Positions 54,373 through 63,369 of a stretch of 64,000 bases of DNA are shown here, piece after piece; positions within the stretch are counted from its first letter, which is position 1; each line of letters starts with the position of its first letter. A model generated the notes under the pieces. The model was not told the origin of the DNA and did not search any database. It saw nothing but the letters and a program-made list of their open reading frames with translations. This DNA comes from Nitrosomonas sp. Its GTDB lineage: Bacteria; Pseudomonadota; Gammaproteobacteria; Burkholderiales; Nitrosomonadaceae. The stretch lies in assembly GCA_016703745.1 (NCBI GenBank), contig JADJBK010000006.1, forward strand, positions 1,984,001-2,048,000. Reading direction: 5' to 3'. Position numbers and translations under genes: made by a program.

Positions 54373-55896
54373 ATGTTATTTTCAGAACTTGGCCTGTCTG
54401 CCGAAATTCTGCGTGCTATCGAAGACGCGGGTTATTCCACCCCCACCCCGATACAGATACAAGCCATTCCGGTCGTGCTGGAAGGTCGCGATATGCTCGC
54501 CGGCGCACAGACCGGTACCGGTAAAACAGCCGGCTTTACGTTGCCACTTTTACATCGATTATCGAATCGCACCACGCCGGGACCTTCGGCAGGCCGTCCG
54601 CCCATTCGGGCGTTGATCCTGACACCAACGCGCGAACTGGCCGCGCAGGTGGAGGAAAGTGTGCGTACTTATGGCAAATATCTGAAGTTGACTACCATGG
54701 CGATGTTTGGTGGAGTCAGCATCAATCCGCAGATAAAAGGGCTGAGGGGCCGTATTGATATTCTGGTAGCAACGCCGGGCCGTTTACTCGATCACGTCAG
54801 TCAGGGCACGATCGATTTATCTCAAATTGAGATTCTGGTGCTGGATGAGGCTGATCGCATGCTTGATATGGGATTTATCCGTGATATTCGCCGCGTCATC
54901 GCACTGTTGCCCAAGAAACGTCAGAATCTTCTCTTTTCGGCAACCTGTTCGGACGAAATCAAAACTCTGGCCGATGGTATTTTGAGCAACCCCGCTTATG
55001 TGGAAGTTTCCCGTCGCAATGCGACTGTTGAGGCCATTTCCCAGCGCGTGTACATCGTTGATCGCGACAAAAAACGCGATGTGCTGGTGCATCTCATCAA
55101 GGAGCAGGACTGGTCGCAGGTGCTGGTGTTCACCCGTACCAAGCACGGTGCGAATGCCCTGGCCGAAAAGCTGGTCAAGGCGGATATCTCCACTATGGCG
55201 ATTCATGGCAACAAAAGCCAGACCGCGCGCACTCGCGCATTGGCAGAATTCAAGACGGGGCAGTTACGGGTGCTGGTGGCTACCGACATTGCCGCGCGAG
55301 GGTTGGATATTGACCAATTGCCGCATGTCGTGAACTATGAACTGCCCGATGTCGCCGAGTCTTATGTTCATCGCATTGGTCGCACCGGTCGCGCCGGCGC
55401 AGCCGGTAGCGCCATTTCGCTGGTATGTGTGGATGAATTCAAACTGCTGCGGGACATTGAGCGCCTCATCAAAAATGAGATCGAACAGCATACCCTTGCC
55501 GGGTTTGAACCTGACCGCAACGCCAAGCCACAACCAATACAGCTTCGCAGCCCCGGCGTGCGCGGTGGGCAACGGCAAAACCAGGGACAAGGTGATGGCG
55601 CGGCGGTTCGTGGTCGCAGCACGGCTGCTGTTACCCGCCCAGATCGTGCGCCCGCTTCCAGACAGGGACGCATTGCGCACCACGCCAATCAGTCTCTGTC
55701 GGAAAATCACGCACCACGCGGTGAAATCAATGGCAATACCTGGGAAACCACAACGCCTCGCCCAGCCGTTTCTCCTGGTCGCAGGCAAAATAGTGATCGA
55801 TCCCGCACTGCCAGCAAACCATCGATTTCTCAATCTCATTCCGGAGCGCCACGAACTTACGGTGGCGGTCAGGGGCGCGGGCGGAGAGAAGGTTAA
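54373..55896 (+). CDS. rhlE: DEAD-box RNA helicase, RhlE type
   Basis: This 507-residue ATP-dependent RNA helicase probably acts in ribosome assembly or RNA turnover. It has the Q motif (YSTPTPIQIQAIP), Walker A AQTGTGKTAGF at about 44-54, motif Ia PTRELAAQ, the DEAD box LVLDEADRM near 155, SAT in LLFSATCSDE, and motif VI HRIGRTGRAG. The C-terminal 120 residues are basic and low complexity (RGGQRQNQGQGDG, RRQNSDRSR), the usual RNA-tethering tail. A strong AGGAG precedes ATG 54373. Its stop overlaps that of the opposite-strand rof gene. Confidence 0.95.
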   Translation: MLFSELGLSAEILRAIEDAGYSTPTPIQIQAIPVVLEGRDMLAGAQTGTGKTAGFTLPLLHRLSNRTTPGPSAGRPPIRALILTPTRELAAQVEESVRTYGKYLKLTTMAMFGGVSINPQIKGLRGRIDILVATPGRLLDHVSQGTIDLSQIEILVLDEADRMLDMGFIRDIRRVIALLPKKRQNLLFSATCSDEIKTLADGILSNPAYVEVSRRNATVEAISQRVYIVDRDKKRDVLVHLIKEQDWSQVLVFTRTKHGANALAEKLVKADISTMAIHGNKSQTARTRALAEFKTGQLRVLVATDIAARGLDIDQLPHVVNYELPDVAESYVHRIGRTGRAGAAGSAISLVCVDEFKLLRDIERLIKNEIEQHTLAGFEPDRNAKPQPIQLRSPGVRGGQRQNQGQGDGAAVRGRSTAAVTRPDRAPASRQGRIAHHANQSLSENHAPRGEINGNTWETTTPRPAVSPGRRQNSDRSRTASKPSISQSHSGAPRTYGGGQGRGRREG

Positions 55897-56156
55897 GAAT
55901 CAGGAAAAACTACTTCGCGAAATTGTGGATTGGGCGACAACACTTCCAGTTTACGTAACTTTGTCAGTTCAATTTGCTGCGAACCGCCATCTGCCTCCAG
56001 CAACAGAAACTCCTTTTTGTCCGGGGTGGTGAGGATATCCCTGGCTTTGCCTTCGATGGTTGAGTCGTCTTTCAGCACTAATCTGATCTGGTAGCGGTAC
56101 ATGCAGACAACCTCGATATAGTCGTGCAGCTCGCAGGAAATCAGTTCATTCGTCAT
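55893..56156 (-). CDS. rof: Rho-binding antiterminator, Rof family
   Basis: This small inhibitor of Rho-dependent termination has 87 residues from ATG 56156, which has a good AGGAGAG site. The frame extends to 56198, but that part is not family-like. The Rof core is visible: ISCELHDYIEVVCMYRYQIR, then DDSTIEGKARDI, ELTKLRKLEVLSP and FREVVF. In E. coli the Rof/YaeO protein binds Rho and blocks RNA loading. It lies downstream of the murU gene on the same strand and overlaps rhlE tail to tail by three bases. Confidence 0.85.
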   Translation of the reverse strand: MTNELISCELHDYIEVVCMYRYQIRLVLKDDSTIEGKARDILTTPDKKEFLLLEADGGSQQIELTKLRKLEVLSPNPQFREVVFPDS

Positions 56157-56173
56157 GTCAATTCTCTCCTTTT

Positions 56174-56908
56174 TCAAATTCGGTGAGCCGGATGACAATT
56201 GAGGCTCGCGTCCAGTGCGTGCAGGCGCTCCGGTGTGCCAATATCCATCCAGGTTCCAGAAAAATACGCGCCACTGACTTTGCCGCCATCCATGGCTTCG
56301 CGCAACAGCGGAGCAAGCTTTTGCGACTGGCAGGGTGCAATATCCTTAAACAGCAGGGGATGATAAACGCCGATGCCGCTGAAGGTCAATTTTGGCCAGC
56401 CCGTCTTGCCTGATTGTGACAATTGCCCAGATTGCGGATGCAGCCAGAAATCTCCTTCGCCGTGATGCACGGGATTGTCAACCAGTATCAGATGAGCAAG
56501 CAGGGAGTTGACGGTTGAATTCATCTGCTCGAGTACCGAATGCAGGCTTTTGAAATCAAACTGGCAGAAAATATCGGCATTGACAACGGCAAAAGGACGC
56601 TGACGTTTGTCATCCGTCAGCAACGGCAGCGCATTGGCAATGCCGCCCGCTGTTTCCAGCCCTTCCCGTTCAGCGGAATAACGAATGGCAACTCCGTAAC
56701 GGCTGCCACTGCCCAATCTGGATTCGATCTTGCTGCCAAGATAGGCATGGTTAATGACCACATCGTCAAAACCCGCAATGGCAAGCTTTTCCAGATGATA
56801 TTCGATCAGCATTTTTCCGCCTGCGCGCAGCAGCGGTTTAGGAAGATTATCCGTGAGTGGCCGCATGCGTGTGCCTTTTCCCGCAGCAAGCAACATGGCG
56901 GTAAACAT
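56174..56908 (-). CDS. murU: MurNAc-1-phosphate uridylyltransferase MurU
   Basis: MurU is the nucleotidyltransferase that forms UDP-MurNAc from MurNAc-1-phosphate in the peptidoglycan-recycling bypass. The 244 residues start with the signature MLLAAGKGTRMRPLTDNLPK followed by PLLRAGGKMLIEYHL. A metal-site aspartate is in AVVNADIFCQFDF. The kinase gene amgK lies immediately upstream (12 bases), as known from the AmgK-MurU pair of Pseudomonas. Without that partner one could only say NDP-sugar pyrophosphorylase. Confidence 0.85.
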   Translation of the reverse strand: MFTAMLLAAGKGTRMRPLTDNLPKPLLRAGGKMLIEYHLEKLAIAGFDDVVINHAYLGSKIESRLGSGSRYGVAIRYSAEREGLETAGGIANALPLLTDDKRQRPFAVVNADIFCQFDFKSLHSVLEQMNSTVNSLLAHLILVDNPVHHGEGDFWLHPQSGQLSQSGKTGWPKLTFSGIGVYHPLLFKDIAPCQSQKLAPLLREAMDGGKVSGAYFSGTWMDIGTPERLHALDASLNCHPAHRI

Positions 56909-56920
56909 GCGTTCAGACTG

Positions 56921-57919
56921 TCAAAATGTATAGCCAACCTGTGGCGTGGCCTGCTCGAACTCATTGAGCAGATTGAATAAGAGATGCAGCTCCCGGTAAC
57001 GCTCGCAGGCTTTACGTAAATGGCGCATGACGTTTGGCATGTCCTGCAGGTAGACTTTTTTATGATCTCGATGACACAGGCGTGCAAAAATTCCCAATAC
57101 TTTGAGATGTCGTTGTATACCCATCCACTCAAAATCCAGATAAAAAGTGGAAAAATCCTCTGCCACCGGCAAACCGGCCTTACGTGCCTTTTCCCAGTAC
57201 AGGATTGTCCAGTCGAGGATCTGTTCTTCCTCCCACCAGATGTAGGCATCCTTGAGAAGGGACACCAGATCATAGGTAATCGGGCCGTAGACGGCATCCT
57301 GGAAGTCGAGCACGCCGGGATTGGGCGTGGATACCATCAGATTACGACTATGGTAATCGCGATGAACATAAACCTGTGGCTGGGCAAGATTATTGTCGAG
57401 AATCCGATCAAACGTAGCATTGAGCATATTTTTCTGTTCCGGGTTCAGACTGACACCCAGATGTCTTGCCAGATACCAGTCCGGAAAAAGCTGCAGTTCC
57501 TGCATCAGCAATGCACGGTCATAGGCTGGAAATATCGCCGGCGCGCTGGCTTGCTGCAGTCTGATCAATACATCGATGGCATTCTGATAAAGCACATTGG
57601 CCTTTTCCGGTGTGGCGGTCAGCGCCTGCAGGTAAGTGGTATCACCCAGATCGGCAAGCAAAATAAATCCCTGTTGTAGATCATAGGCAAATACACCAGG
57701 AACAGGCACGACCGCTCGGGAAAATACTTCTGCAGCATGGAGAAAAGGCGCGCAATTTTCCTGTGGCGGCGGAGCGTCCATGGCAATGAAGGTTTCACTA
57801 TTCACCGTGACGCGGAAATAACGCCGGAAGCTGGCATCGGACGAAGCGGGGGTCAGCGTCAACGCTTGATCCGGGTATCGCGTTTGCAGCCATGCTCGCA
57901 AGTGTTGTAAACGATTCAT
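56921..57919 (-). CDS. amgK: Anomeric MurNAc/GlcNAc kinase AmgK
   Basis: This sugar kinase of the aminoglycoside-phosphotransferase fold phosphorylates C1 of MurNAc recovered from the wall. The 332 residues contain the catalytic loop VYVHRDYHSRNLMVS and the metal-binding GVLDFQDAVYGPITYDLVSL. The N-terminus reads ASSDASFRRYFRVTV, a nucleotide-binding strand. It feeds MurU next door, giving a route to UDP-MurNAc that avoids MurA and MurB. It is the first gene of the amgK-murU-rof run. Confidence 0.85.
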   Translation of the reverse strand: MNRLQHLRAWLQTRYPDQALTLTPASSDASFRRYFRVTVNSETFIAMDAPPPQENCAPFLHAAEVFSRAVVPVPGVFAYDLQQGFILLADLGDTTYLQALTATPEKANVLYQNAIDVLIRLQQASAPAIFPAYDRALLMQELQLFPDWYLARHLGVSLNPEQKNMLNATFDRILDNNLAQPQVYVHRDYHSRNLMVSTPNPGVLDFQDAVYGPITYDLVSLLKDAYIWWEEEQILDWTILYWEKARKAGLPVAEDFSTFYLDFEWMGIQRHLKVLGIFARLCHRDHKKVYLQDMPNVMRHLRKACERYRELHLLFNLLNEFEQATPQVGYTF

Positions 57920-58136
57920 AATAGAAGGCTGTCAAGAACTCAAAATGGGGCTAGCTGTGCATATGTGTCCGGCTAATGATTTGACCATTAACCCGGCATA
58001 CTGAGGATCCGCTAAATGGCTAATGTAACATTTTACTCGTCAATATTTGATCTTCGTGTAGTGGTTCTCACGCCGCACACGAAAGTTGCAAAGACGGAGA
58101 CTGGATAGTCATAGCGACATCCGGAAATAATCATGC

Positions 58137-58180
58137 TTGCACAAAAATCTTTTCTTAAATATAATGAGAATCGTTATCAT
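58137..58180 (+). promoter_or_regulatory. Strong promoter overlapped by a Fur box, upstream of hemP
   Basis: TTGCAC (58137-58142) and a perfect TATAAT (58160-58165) are separated by 17 bases. A 19-base stretch from 58160, TATAATGAGAATCGTTATC, matches the Fur consensus GATAATGATAATCATTATC at 16 of 19 positions and covers the -10 box. Iron-loaded Fur bound there should block RNA polymerase, so hemP is expected to be induced by iron starvation. Confidence 0.85.
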
Positions 58181-58204
58181 TTGTAAAAAATTAAGGAAGA
58201 CAAT

Positions 58205-58402
58205 ATGATTGAACACACTTTGAATTACAGCAGAAATCCAGAACACAGCGAGTCCCCTCTACTGGAGCAGCCGATTTCTTCCGTCAGATCAATCAGTAGC
58301 GAAAGTCTATTGGCAAATGGCAATGAAGTATTCATCCACCATCAGGGTGAACGTTATCATCTCAAGTTGACGCGCAACAACAAATTAATACTGACAAAGT
58401 AA
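58205..58402 (+). CDS. hemP: Hemin-uptake protein HemP/HmuP
   Basis: HemP is a small protein of the HemP/HmuP family that promotes haem uptake gene expression in other proteobacteria. Its 65 residues carry the family core in the second half: ISSESLLANGNEVFIHHQGE followed by RYHLKLTRNNKLILTK. The ATG has a GGAAG site. It lies 25 bases behind a Fur-box promoter. No haem receptor gene follows. A DUF2325 gene is downstream, and I see no typical terminator between them. Confidence 0.88.
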   Translation: MIEHTLNYSRNPEHSESPLLEQPISSVRSISSESLLANGNEVFIHHQGERYHLKLTRNNKLILTK

Positions 58403-58568
58403 TCCGAAATGAATTCTGATCTGATTTACAGATTGCAATCGTTAGCAGACGTATCACGTTTTCAACCATTACCGGTAGTTTTACTCTCTCCTCTTCCGGT
58501 AATGCCTTTGTGGCAAGCCAGCCCCCTCCCCCCGGGGACAAGCCAGCCTTTTTTTAGATTAAGGTGGT

Positions 58569-59267
58569 ATGCCCATGAAATCGATCAACGTAAACCTGGA
58601 GTCAGTGGTTGCAAACAGACTCTTGCAATGCATGAATGCTGTCAATGCTTACCGAACAACAGCAACGCTTAGCCGGACAGAATTACGCTCCAGTCAGGGA
58701 TTTGAAAAAATTGGGCTTTTTTTTCATCTCATGGAGGAGATTGGCAAGAGCTGTCTACGCATTCTCTCCGGAATTGCGGGCAGATTACTGATAACCAGAC
58801 CCAGAAAAACCAATTTTGTCTGGTGCGGCCAGAAAATATCCTGGATCAAAAACAACACGCGCCCCCAACAAAACCAAAGGGGATCAGCACTTTCATCCAG
58901 AACTGGGCAACGGAAGCTGGCAGGGCAATCCATTCTTTTTATAGGTGGGCGCGCTGCGCTGTACCCACAGTATCGATCGTTGATTGAAGCGGCAGGCGGT
59001 CATCTCATCCTTTTCCGTAAAAGTGAGCCGGACACCGTGAATAACCTGATGGCCTGGTTAAACTGCGTCAATCAGGTCATTTGTCCGGCGGACTGCGTTC
59101 GCCATGAAGATTTTCTCATCGCGAGAACTTATTGCCAGCGTACCGGCAAACCCTGCATCATGCTGCAGCGCTCTGATATGAAAACGTTCACCCGGGCGGT
59201 CGGTTTCTTGTGCACGGACAGATCACTCACAACCGATAATACCGATAAAGACCAGATTGCTGCCTGA
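58569..59267 (+). CDS. DUF2325-domain protein, probably in the hemP transcript
   Basis: This 232-residue protein starts at ATG 58569 or 58575, just after GGTGG. The C-terminal part is the DUF2325 domain: SILFIGGRAALYPQYRSLIE, AAGGHLILFRK, and a cysteine-containing ICPADCVRHEDFLIARTYCQ then KPCIMLQRSD. The fold resembles a Rossmann sheet with conserved cysteines, possibly binding metal or a cofactor. The N-terminal half is helical and basic. Its position behind hemP suggests iron-dependent expression. The function is unknown. Confidence 0.8.
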   Translation: MPMKSINVNLESVVANRLLQCMNAVNAYRTTATLSRTELRSSQGFEKIGLFFHLMEEIGKSCLRILSGIAGRLLITRPRKTNFVWCGQKISWIKNNTRPQQNQRGSALSSRTGQRKLAGQSILFIGGRAALYPQYRSLIEAAGGHLILFRKSEPDTVNNLMAWLNCVNQVICPADCVRHEDFLIARTYCQRTGKPCIMLQRSDMKTFTRAVGFLCTDRSLTTDNTDKDQIAA

Positions 59268-59377
59268 TATACCGGGGAACGAGAGGGCGCAGCGGGATTA
59301 ATGATTGCCTATCGGCAGAAAATGTGAGATTTTATCTTGCCTTGGGGCGTAACTTCGATAATTGATGGAGAGATCCG

Positions 59378-59662
59378 ATGTTGAACAAAAATGTATTGAA
59401 TGAAATTGGCGATAAAATAAACGAGATACTGACGAATAGTCCCGCCAAGGACGTGGAAAGAAATATGCGTACTATGTTGTCCGGCATATTTGCCCGGCTG
59501 GATCTGGTGACGCGCGAAGAATTTGAAGTGCAACAGGAAGTAACCAAACGCGCACGCATCAAGATCGGTGAACTCGAAGACCGTGTCAACCATCTGGAAA
59601 GCCTGTTACGTCAACAATCCACACCAGCAGAAAAAGAAACTGCAAGTCAATTACCTGAATAG
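59378..59662 (+). CDS. ubiK: Ubiquinone-biosynthesis accessory factor UbiK
   Basis: This 94-residue BMFP-type protein (YqiC/UbiK) assists aerobic ubiquinone synthesis by binding the UbiJ-containing Ubi complex and membrane lipids. The N-terminal amphipathic helix (LNEIGDKINEILTNSPAKDV) is followed by RTMLSGIFARLDLVTREEFE and a C-terminal coiled coil (IGELEDRVNHLESLLRQQ). This arrangement is typical. The gene stands just ahead of the ComM-type ATPase gene in the same direction, a frequent neighbour. Confidence 0.9.
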   Translation: MLNKNVLNEIGDKINEILTNSPAKDVERNMRTMLSGIFARLDLVTREEFEVQQEVTKRARIKIGELEDRVNHLESLLRQQSTPAEKETASQLPE

Positions 59663-59729
59663 CTTCCTCTGGTACGCACCCATCCTTCATAACAGTCCGT
59701 TCAGGCGTTGCCGGTAAACCCGTTGCTCG

Positions 59730-61235
59730 ATGTCACTCGCTGTTCTGTATAGCCGCGCGCTCTCCGGCATGGAAGCTTCGCTGGTAACCGTGGAGGTTCA
59801 TCTGGCCAATGGGTTGCCAGCCTTTACGATCGTCGGGCTGGCAGAAGCAGAAGTCCGGGAAAGCAAAGACCGGGTACGCGCTGCACTGCAAAACAGCCGT
59901 TTCAAATTTCCGGCACAACGCATCACTGTCAATCTCGCTCCGGCTGATTTACCCAAGGAAAGCGGGCGATTCGATTTGCCGATTGCGCTCGGCATTCTGG
60001 CCGCAACCGGGCAGATTCCGGCTGATGAACTGCATCGTTATGAATGGGCGGGAGAATTATCCCTGAATGGCGAATTGCGTCCGGTGCGCGGTGCGCTTGC
60101 CATGACTTACGGTGCGGCACGTTCAGGGCGCAGCTTTGTGCTGCCCACGCAGAATGCTGCCGAGGCTGCGCTGGTCAAGGAAGCAACCATTTATTCCGCC
60201 ACTTCATTGCTCCAACTGTGCGCGCATCTGCAGGGCAGGGAGCCGCTGCATCCTTATCAAGCCACGATTGATGAACCCACTTCATCAGCAGGTAACACTT
60301 ATCAGAATATAGGTGATGTCAAGGGACAGTCCCAAGCGAAACGTGCACTGGAAATTGCCGCTGCGGGTGGCCACAGTGTGCTGATGATGGGGCCACCCGG
60401 TACTGGAAAGTCAATGCTGGCACGCTGTATGCCTGGCATTCTGCCCTCTATGACCGAACAGGAAGCGCTTGAATCCGCCGCGATGCAATCGCTTGCCAAC
60501 GGCAGCTTTGATCTCGTTAACTGGAAGCGTCGCCCCTTTCGCGCGCCGCATCATACAGCTTCAGCGGTGGCGCTGGTCGGTGGCAGCAGCATTCCGCGCC
60601 CCGGAGAAATTTCACTGGCGCTGCATGGCGTCCTGTTTCTGGATGAATTACCCGAATTCGACCGGCGCGTGCTGGAAGTGCTACGCGAGCCACTGGAGAC
60701 CGGCATGATCACCATCTCACGCGCGGCGCAGCGCGCCAATTTTCCAGCACGGTTCCAGCTCGTGGCCGCGATGAACCCGTGTCCTTGCGGATATTCCGGA
60801 CACCATGACGGCAAATGCCGCTGTACACCTGACCAGGTCGCCCGCTATCGTGGCAAAATTTCCGGGCCCCTGCTGGATCGTATCGACATCCAGATCGAAG
60901 TGCCCGCTTTGCCGCATCAGGAAATGCTGCGTCCAGGGCAAAGCGAATCGAGTACAGCCGTTCGCAGTCGAGTAGAAGCCGCCCGGCAGCGCCAGCTCGC
61001 CCGGCAGGGTACCCACAATGCGGAACTGACGGTACAACAGATCGAAGAATGCTGCCCGCTGGACAAAACAAGTAACGCGCTGCTGGAACGCGCCATGGCG
61101 CAGCTTGATATTTCAGCCCGGGCATATCATCGCATTCTCAAACTGGCCCGAACCATTGCTGACCTGGCCGAAAACCAGGTCATTCTCACCAACCACATAG
61201 CAGAAGCCATTCAATATCGGCGCCTGAATCGATGA
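59730..61235 (+). CDS. comM: ComM/YifB-type Mg-chelatase-like ATPase
   Basis: This 501-residue AAA+ protein of the YifB/ComM family acts as a branch-migration helicase that helps integrate DNA during natural transformation in other bacteria. An N-terminal ChlI-like domain (ALSGMEASLVTVEVHLANGL) precedes Walker A GPPGTGKSMLARCM near residue 220, Walker B VLFLDELPEFDR and the zinc-ligand loop AAMNPCPCGYSGHHDGKCRC. The C-terminal Mg-chelatase-like domain has ISARAYHRILKLARTIADL. All appear intact. Confidence 0.92.
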   Translation: MSLAVLYSRALSGMEASLVTVEVHLANGLPAFTIVGLAEAEVRESKDRVRAALQNSRFKFPAQRITVNLAPADLPKESGRFDLPIALGILAATGQIPADELHRYEWAGELSLNGELRPVRGALAMTYGAARSGRSFVLPTQNAAEAALVKEATIYSATSLLQLCAHLQGREPLHPYQATIDEPTSSAGNTYQNIGDVKGQSQAKRALEIAAAGGHSVLMMGPPGTGKSMLARCMPGILPSMTEQEALESAAMQSLANGSFDLVNWKRRPFRAPHHTASAVALVGGSSIPRPGEISLALHGVLFLDELPEFDRRVLEVLREPLETGMITISRAAQRANFPARFQLVAAMNPCPCGYSGHHDGKCRCTPDQVARYRGKISGPLLDRIDIQIEVPALPHQEMLRPGQSESSTAVRSRVEAARQRQLARQGTHNAELTVQQIEECCPLDKTSNALLERAMAQLDISARAYHRILKLARTIADLAENQVILTNHIAEAIQYRRLNR

Positions 61236-61307
61236 ATACTCACGGATGCGATAACATTCCGTTCCAAAGCTTCTTTATCCACCTTCTTTTGTTGCTCTTT
61301 TATCCAG

Positions 61308-62162
61308 ATGACAGAACAGAAAACACCTCTCACTCCTGAGCTCATCAGTGATCCGGGAGAAGTCCCGTTACGCATTCATTCGCGCGTAACCGAAGAGATT
61401 GCTGAAATGTCCCTGCTGAAGCGATCGTTGCTATTTGCTGAACTCTCCATGATCGCCTACAACGATGAGAATGAAGCGCAACGCGCGGTAAACACAATTG
61501 GTTTTCCGATCAGCATCCACTTTGATTATGACGGCGCCCAGGGATTTTATTTTGAGAATGATCGGGATGCGGTTGTCGTCTGCCGTGGCACGGAACCCAA
61601 CGAATGGAACGATATCCATGCCGATGTCAATGTGGCCACAGTATTGGCCGAGACGGCGGGACGCGTACATCGCGGTTTCCGCCAGGAAGTCGATGATCTG
61701 TGGCCGTCCATGGAAAAGCATCTGCACGGGCTGAACAAGACACTCTGGTTTACTGGCCACTCGTTGGGAGCGGCAATGGCCACCATCTGCGCCTATCGTT
61801 GCCATGTCTCCAGTGAATGCGCCAAACCCCGCGAATTATTCACCTACGGCTGCCCCCGGGTGGGTGACAGGCATTACATCAATTTTGTACCCCTCAACCA
61901 CTACCGCTGGGTCAACAATAATGACATCGTTACCCGGGTACCGCCAGTGTGGATGGGCTATCGTCACGGCGGCATCGAAATGTACCTGAATCGCAATGGT
62001 ATGCTGCGCACACTCAACTATGCAGCCAAACGACTGGATCGCTGGCATGGGTTCCTGCGTGGATTGCGACAATTACAAATAGATCATTTTTCGGATCACA
62101 GCATTCACGAGTATGTCAAAAATATTGTGAGCGTCGTTGCAAGGGAGGAGGGCGAGCGCTAG
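61308..62162 (+). CDS. Class 3 (Rhizomucor-type) lipase
   Basis: This 284-residue alpha/beta-hydrolase of the lipase class 3 family has the nucleophile elbow WFTGHSLGAAMATICAYR near residue 150. An aspartate lies in the NNNDIVTRVPP loop, and a late histidine around DHFSDHSIHEY could complete the triad. There is no signal peptide, which suggests a cytoplasmic or peripheral enzyme. It follows the ComM-type gene by about 70 bases. The substrate is not clear: short or membrane acyl glycerides are possible. Confidence 0.8.
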   Translation: MTEQKTPLTPELISDPGEVPLRIHSRVTEEIAEMSLLKRSLLFAELSMIAYNDENEAQRAVNTIGFPISIHFDYDGAQGFYFENDRDAVVVCRGTEPNEWNDIHADVNVATVLAETAGRVHRGFRQEVDDLWPSMEKHLHGLNKTLWFTGHSLGAAMATICAYRCHVSSECAKPRELFTYGCPRVGDRHYINFVPLNHYRWVNNNDIVTRVPPVWMGYRHGGIEMYLNRNGMLRTLNYAAKRLDRWHGFLRGLRQLQIDHFSDHSIHEYVKNIVSVVAREEGER

Positions 62163-62324
62163 CTGTTTCATTGGCATACACCTTCAACTCTTCCAGAAAT
62201 TGAAAATATATCTGTAGCACCTGAGCAAAGCATATGCCAAAGTTTGAACATATTGGGCTGACCCAACGAAGATATTACATTTTTCATCCCACATTATGCG
62301 GTAGTATCCCTGTTTCAATTTCGG

Positions 62325-63245
62325 ATGGGGAAATTTATTCTTCTCGATATGACGTTAACCATCCGCTCTCCGGAATTAAGGCAGTTGTATCAGCATCGCT
62401 GGATGCCCAATTTAAAAATCCCCCTTTTTTACGGTATCTGGGGCGCGCTCGGTGCCATTGCCTGGCACTCGGATTACTGGGTGTTGACCTGGCTGTGCTA
62501 TCTGGCAATGGGTTATATGCAGATGGGGATTGTTACTTTCATGCATGACTGCACGCACAACACCTTATTCAAATCACGCTGGAAAAACCAGGTATTTGGT
62601 GTTTTCGCAATGATTCCACTCATCATTTCATTTACCGCTTTTAAGGAAGATCATCTGCAGCATCACCGTCATAACCGCACTCCTAAAGACCCGGATGCAT
62701 TCACGATGGGAAAACGCGGGATTGGAGATTTCATTCTTTTTTATGCCTACGCATTTTTTGGTGTGTTTTTAACTGCAATTCAATTTACTTTAATTTTTCC
62801 GTTGCAGGCCCTGCGTGGCAGAAAAGCATTATTTCACTGGCTTGAAATAACACTGCACGTCGCAGTGATGTGGGGCCTGTTTCATTGGGCAGCCTCGCAG
62901 GGTATGGCAGATCAGGTACTTGCCCTATGGTTCTGGCCACTCATCTTTTTCGGTTTTTTTAACAGCATTCGTTTTATTGCGGAACATTATGGCTGCCCAT
63001 GGGATGCTGGGCCACTGGTTGGAACCAGGACAATTATCAGCAACCAGGCAAATGCATTCTTCTGGAATAACATCAATTATCATATCGGCCACCATGCCTA
63101 CCCCGGCGTGCCATGGTACAACCTCAAAAAACTGCATGTGTTGATGCTGCCGGAAATTGAGCGCAGTGGTGCGCTGATTGGTCATAGCTATTTTGCGATT
63201 TTTTTTAATGCACTCAGGCGCGGCCCTGAGATCCAGGAAGCTTAA
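62325..63245 (+). CDS. Membrane fatty-acid desaturase
   Basis: This diiron integral-membrane desaturase has about 306 residues from ATG 62325. ATG 62349 (MTLTIRSPEL) is also plausible. The three histidine boxes are visible: FMHDCTHNT, DHLQHHRHNR and NYHIGHHAYPGVPW. Long hydrophobic stretches lie between them (FILFYAYAFFGVFLTAIQF; LALWFWPLIFFGFFNSIRF). It probably introduces double bonds into membrane acyl chains. A carotenoid or sterol hydroxylase of the same superfamily cannot be excluded. It follows the lipase in the same direction. Confidence 0.85.
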   Translation: MGKFILLDMTLTIRSPELRQLYQHRWMPNLKIPLFYGIWGALGAIAWHSDYWVLTWLCYLAMGYMQMGIVTFMHDCTHNTLFKSRWKNQVFGVFAMIPLIISFTAFKEDHLQHHRHNRTPKDPDAFTMGKRGIGDFILFYAYAFFGVFLTAIQFTLIFPLQALRGRKALFHWLEITLHVAVMWGLFHWAASQGMADQVLALWFWPLIFFGFFNSIRFIAEHYGCPWDAGPLVGTRTIISNQANAFFWNNINYHIGHHAYPGVPWYNLKKLHVLMLPEIERSGALIGHSYFAIFFNALRRGPEIQEA

Positions 63246-63369
63246 GCAGCATTACCTATCTGGCTGTGGGTCAAGCACATCTCCGGCATTGGTGGATTTG
63301 CCGCTGTCGCTAAAGTGGAAAAGGCTATGGCTTGACTGGCCGGGTGTTCTGATTAATACTGCCCCGATA

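Noticed and set aside
57020..57679. 219-codon plus-strand ORF
   Set aside because: Antisense to amgK, which has clear kinase motifs.
58409..58672. 87-codon ORF directly after hemP
   Set aside because: It runs through the GC-rich direct repeat, overlaps the DUF2325 gene start by about 100 bases and has no recognisable features.
62234..62548. 104-codon ORF ahead of the desaturase
   Set aside because: Overlaps the desaturase start in another frame and shows no family features.
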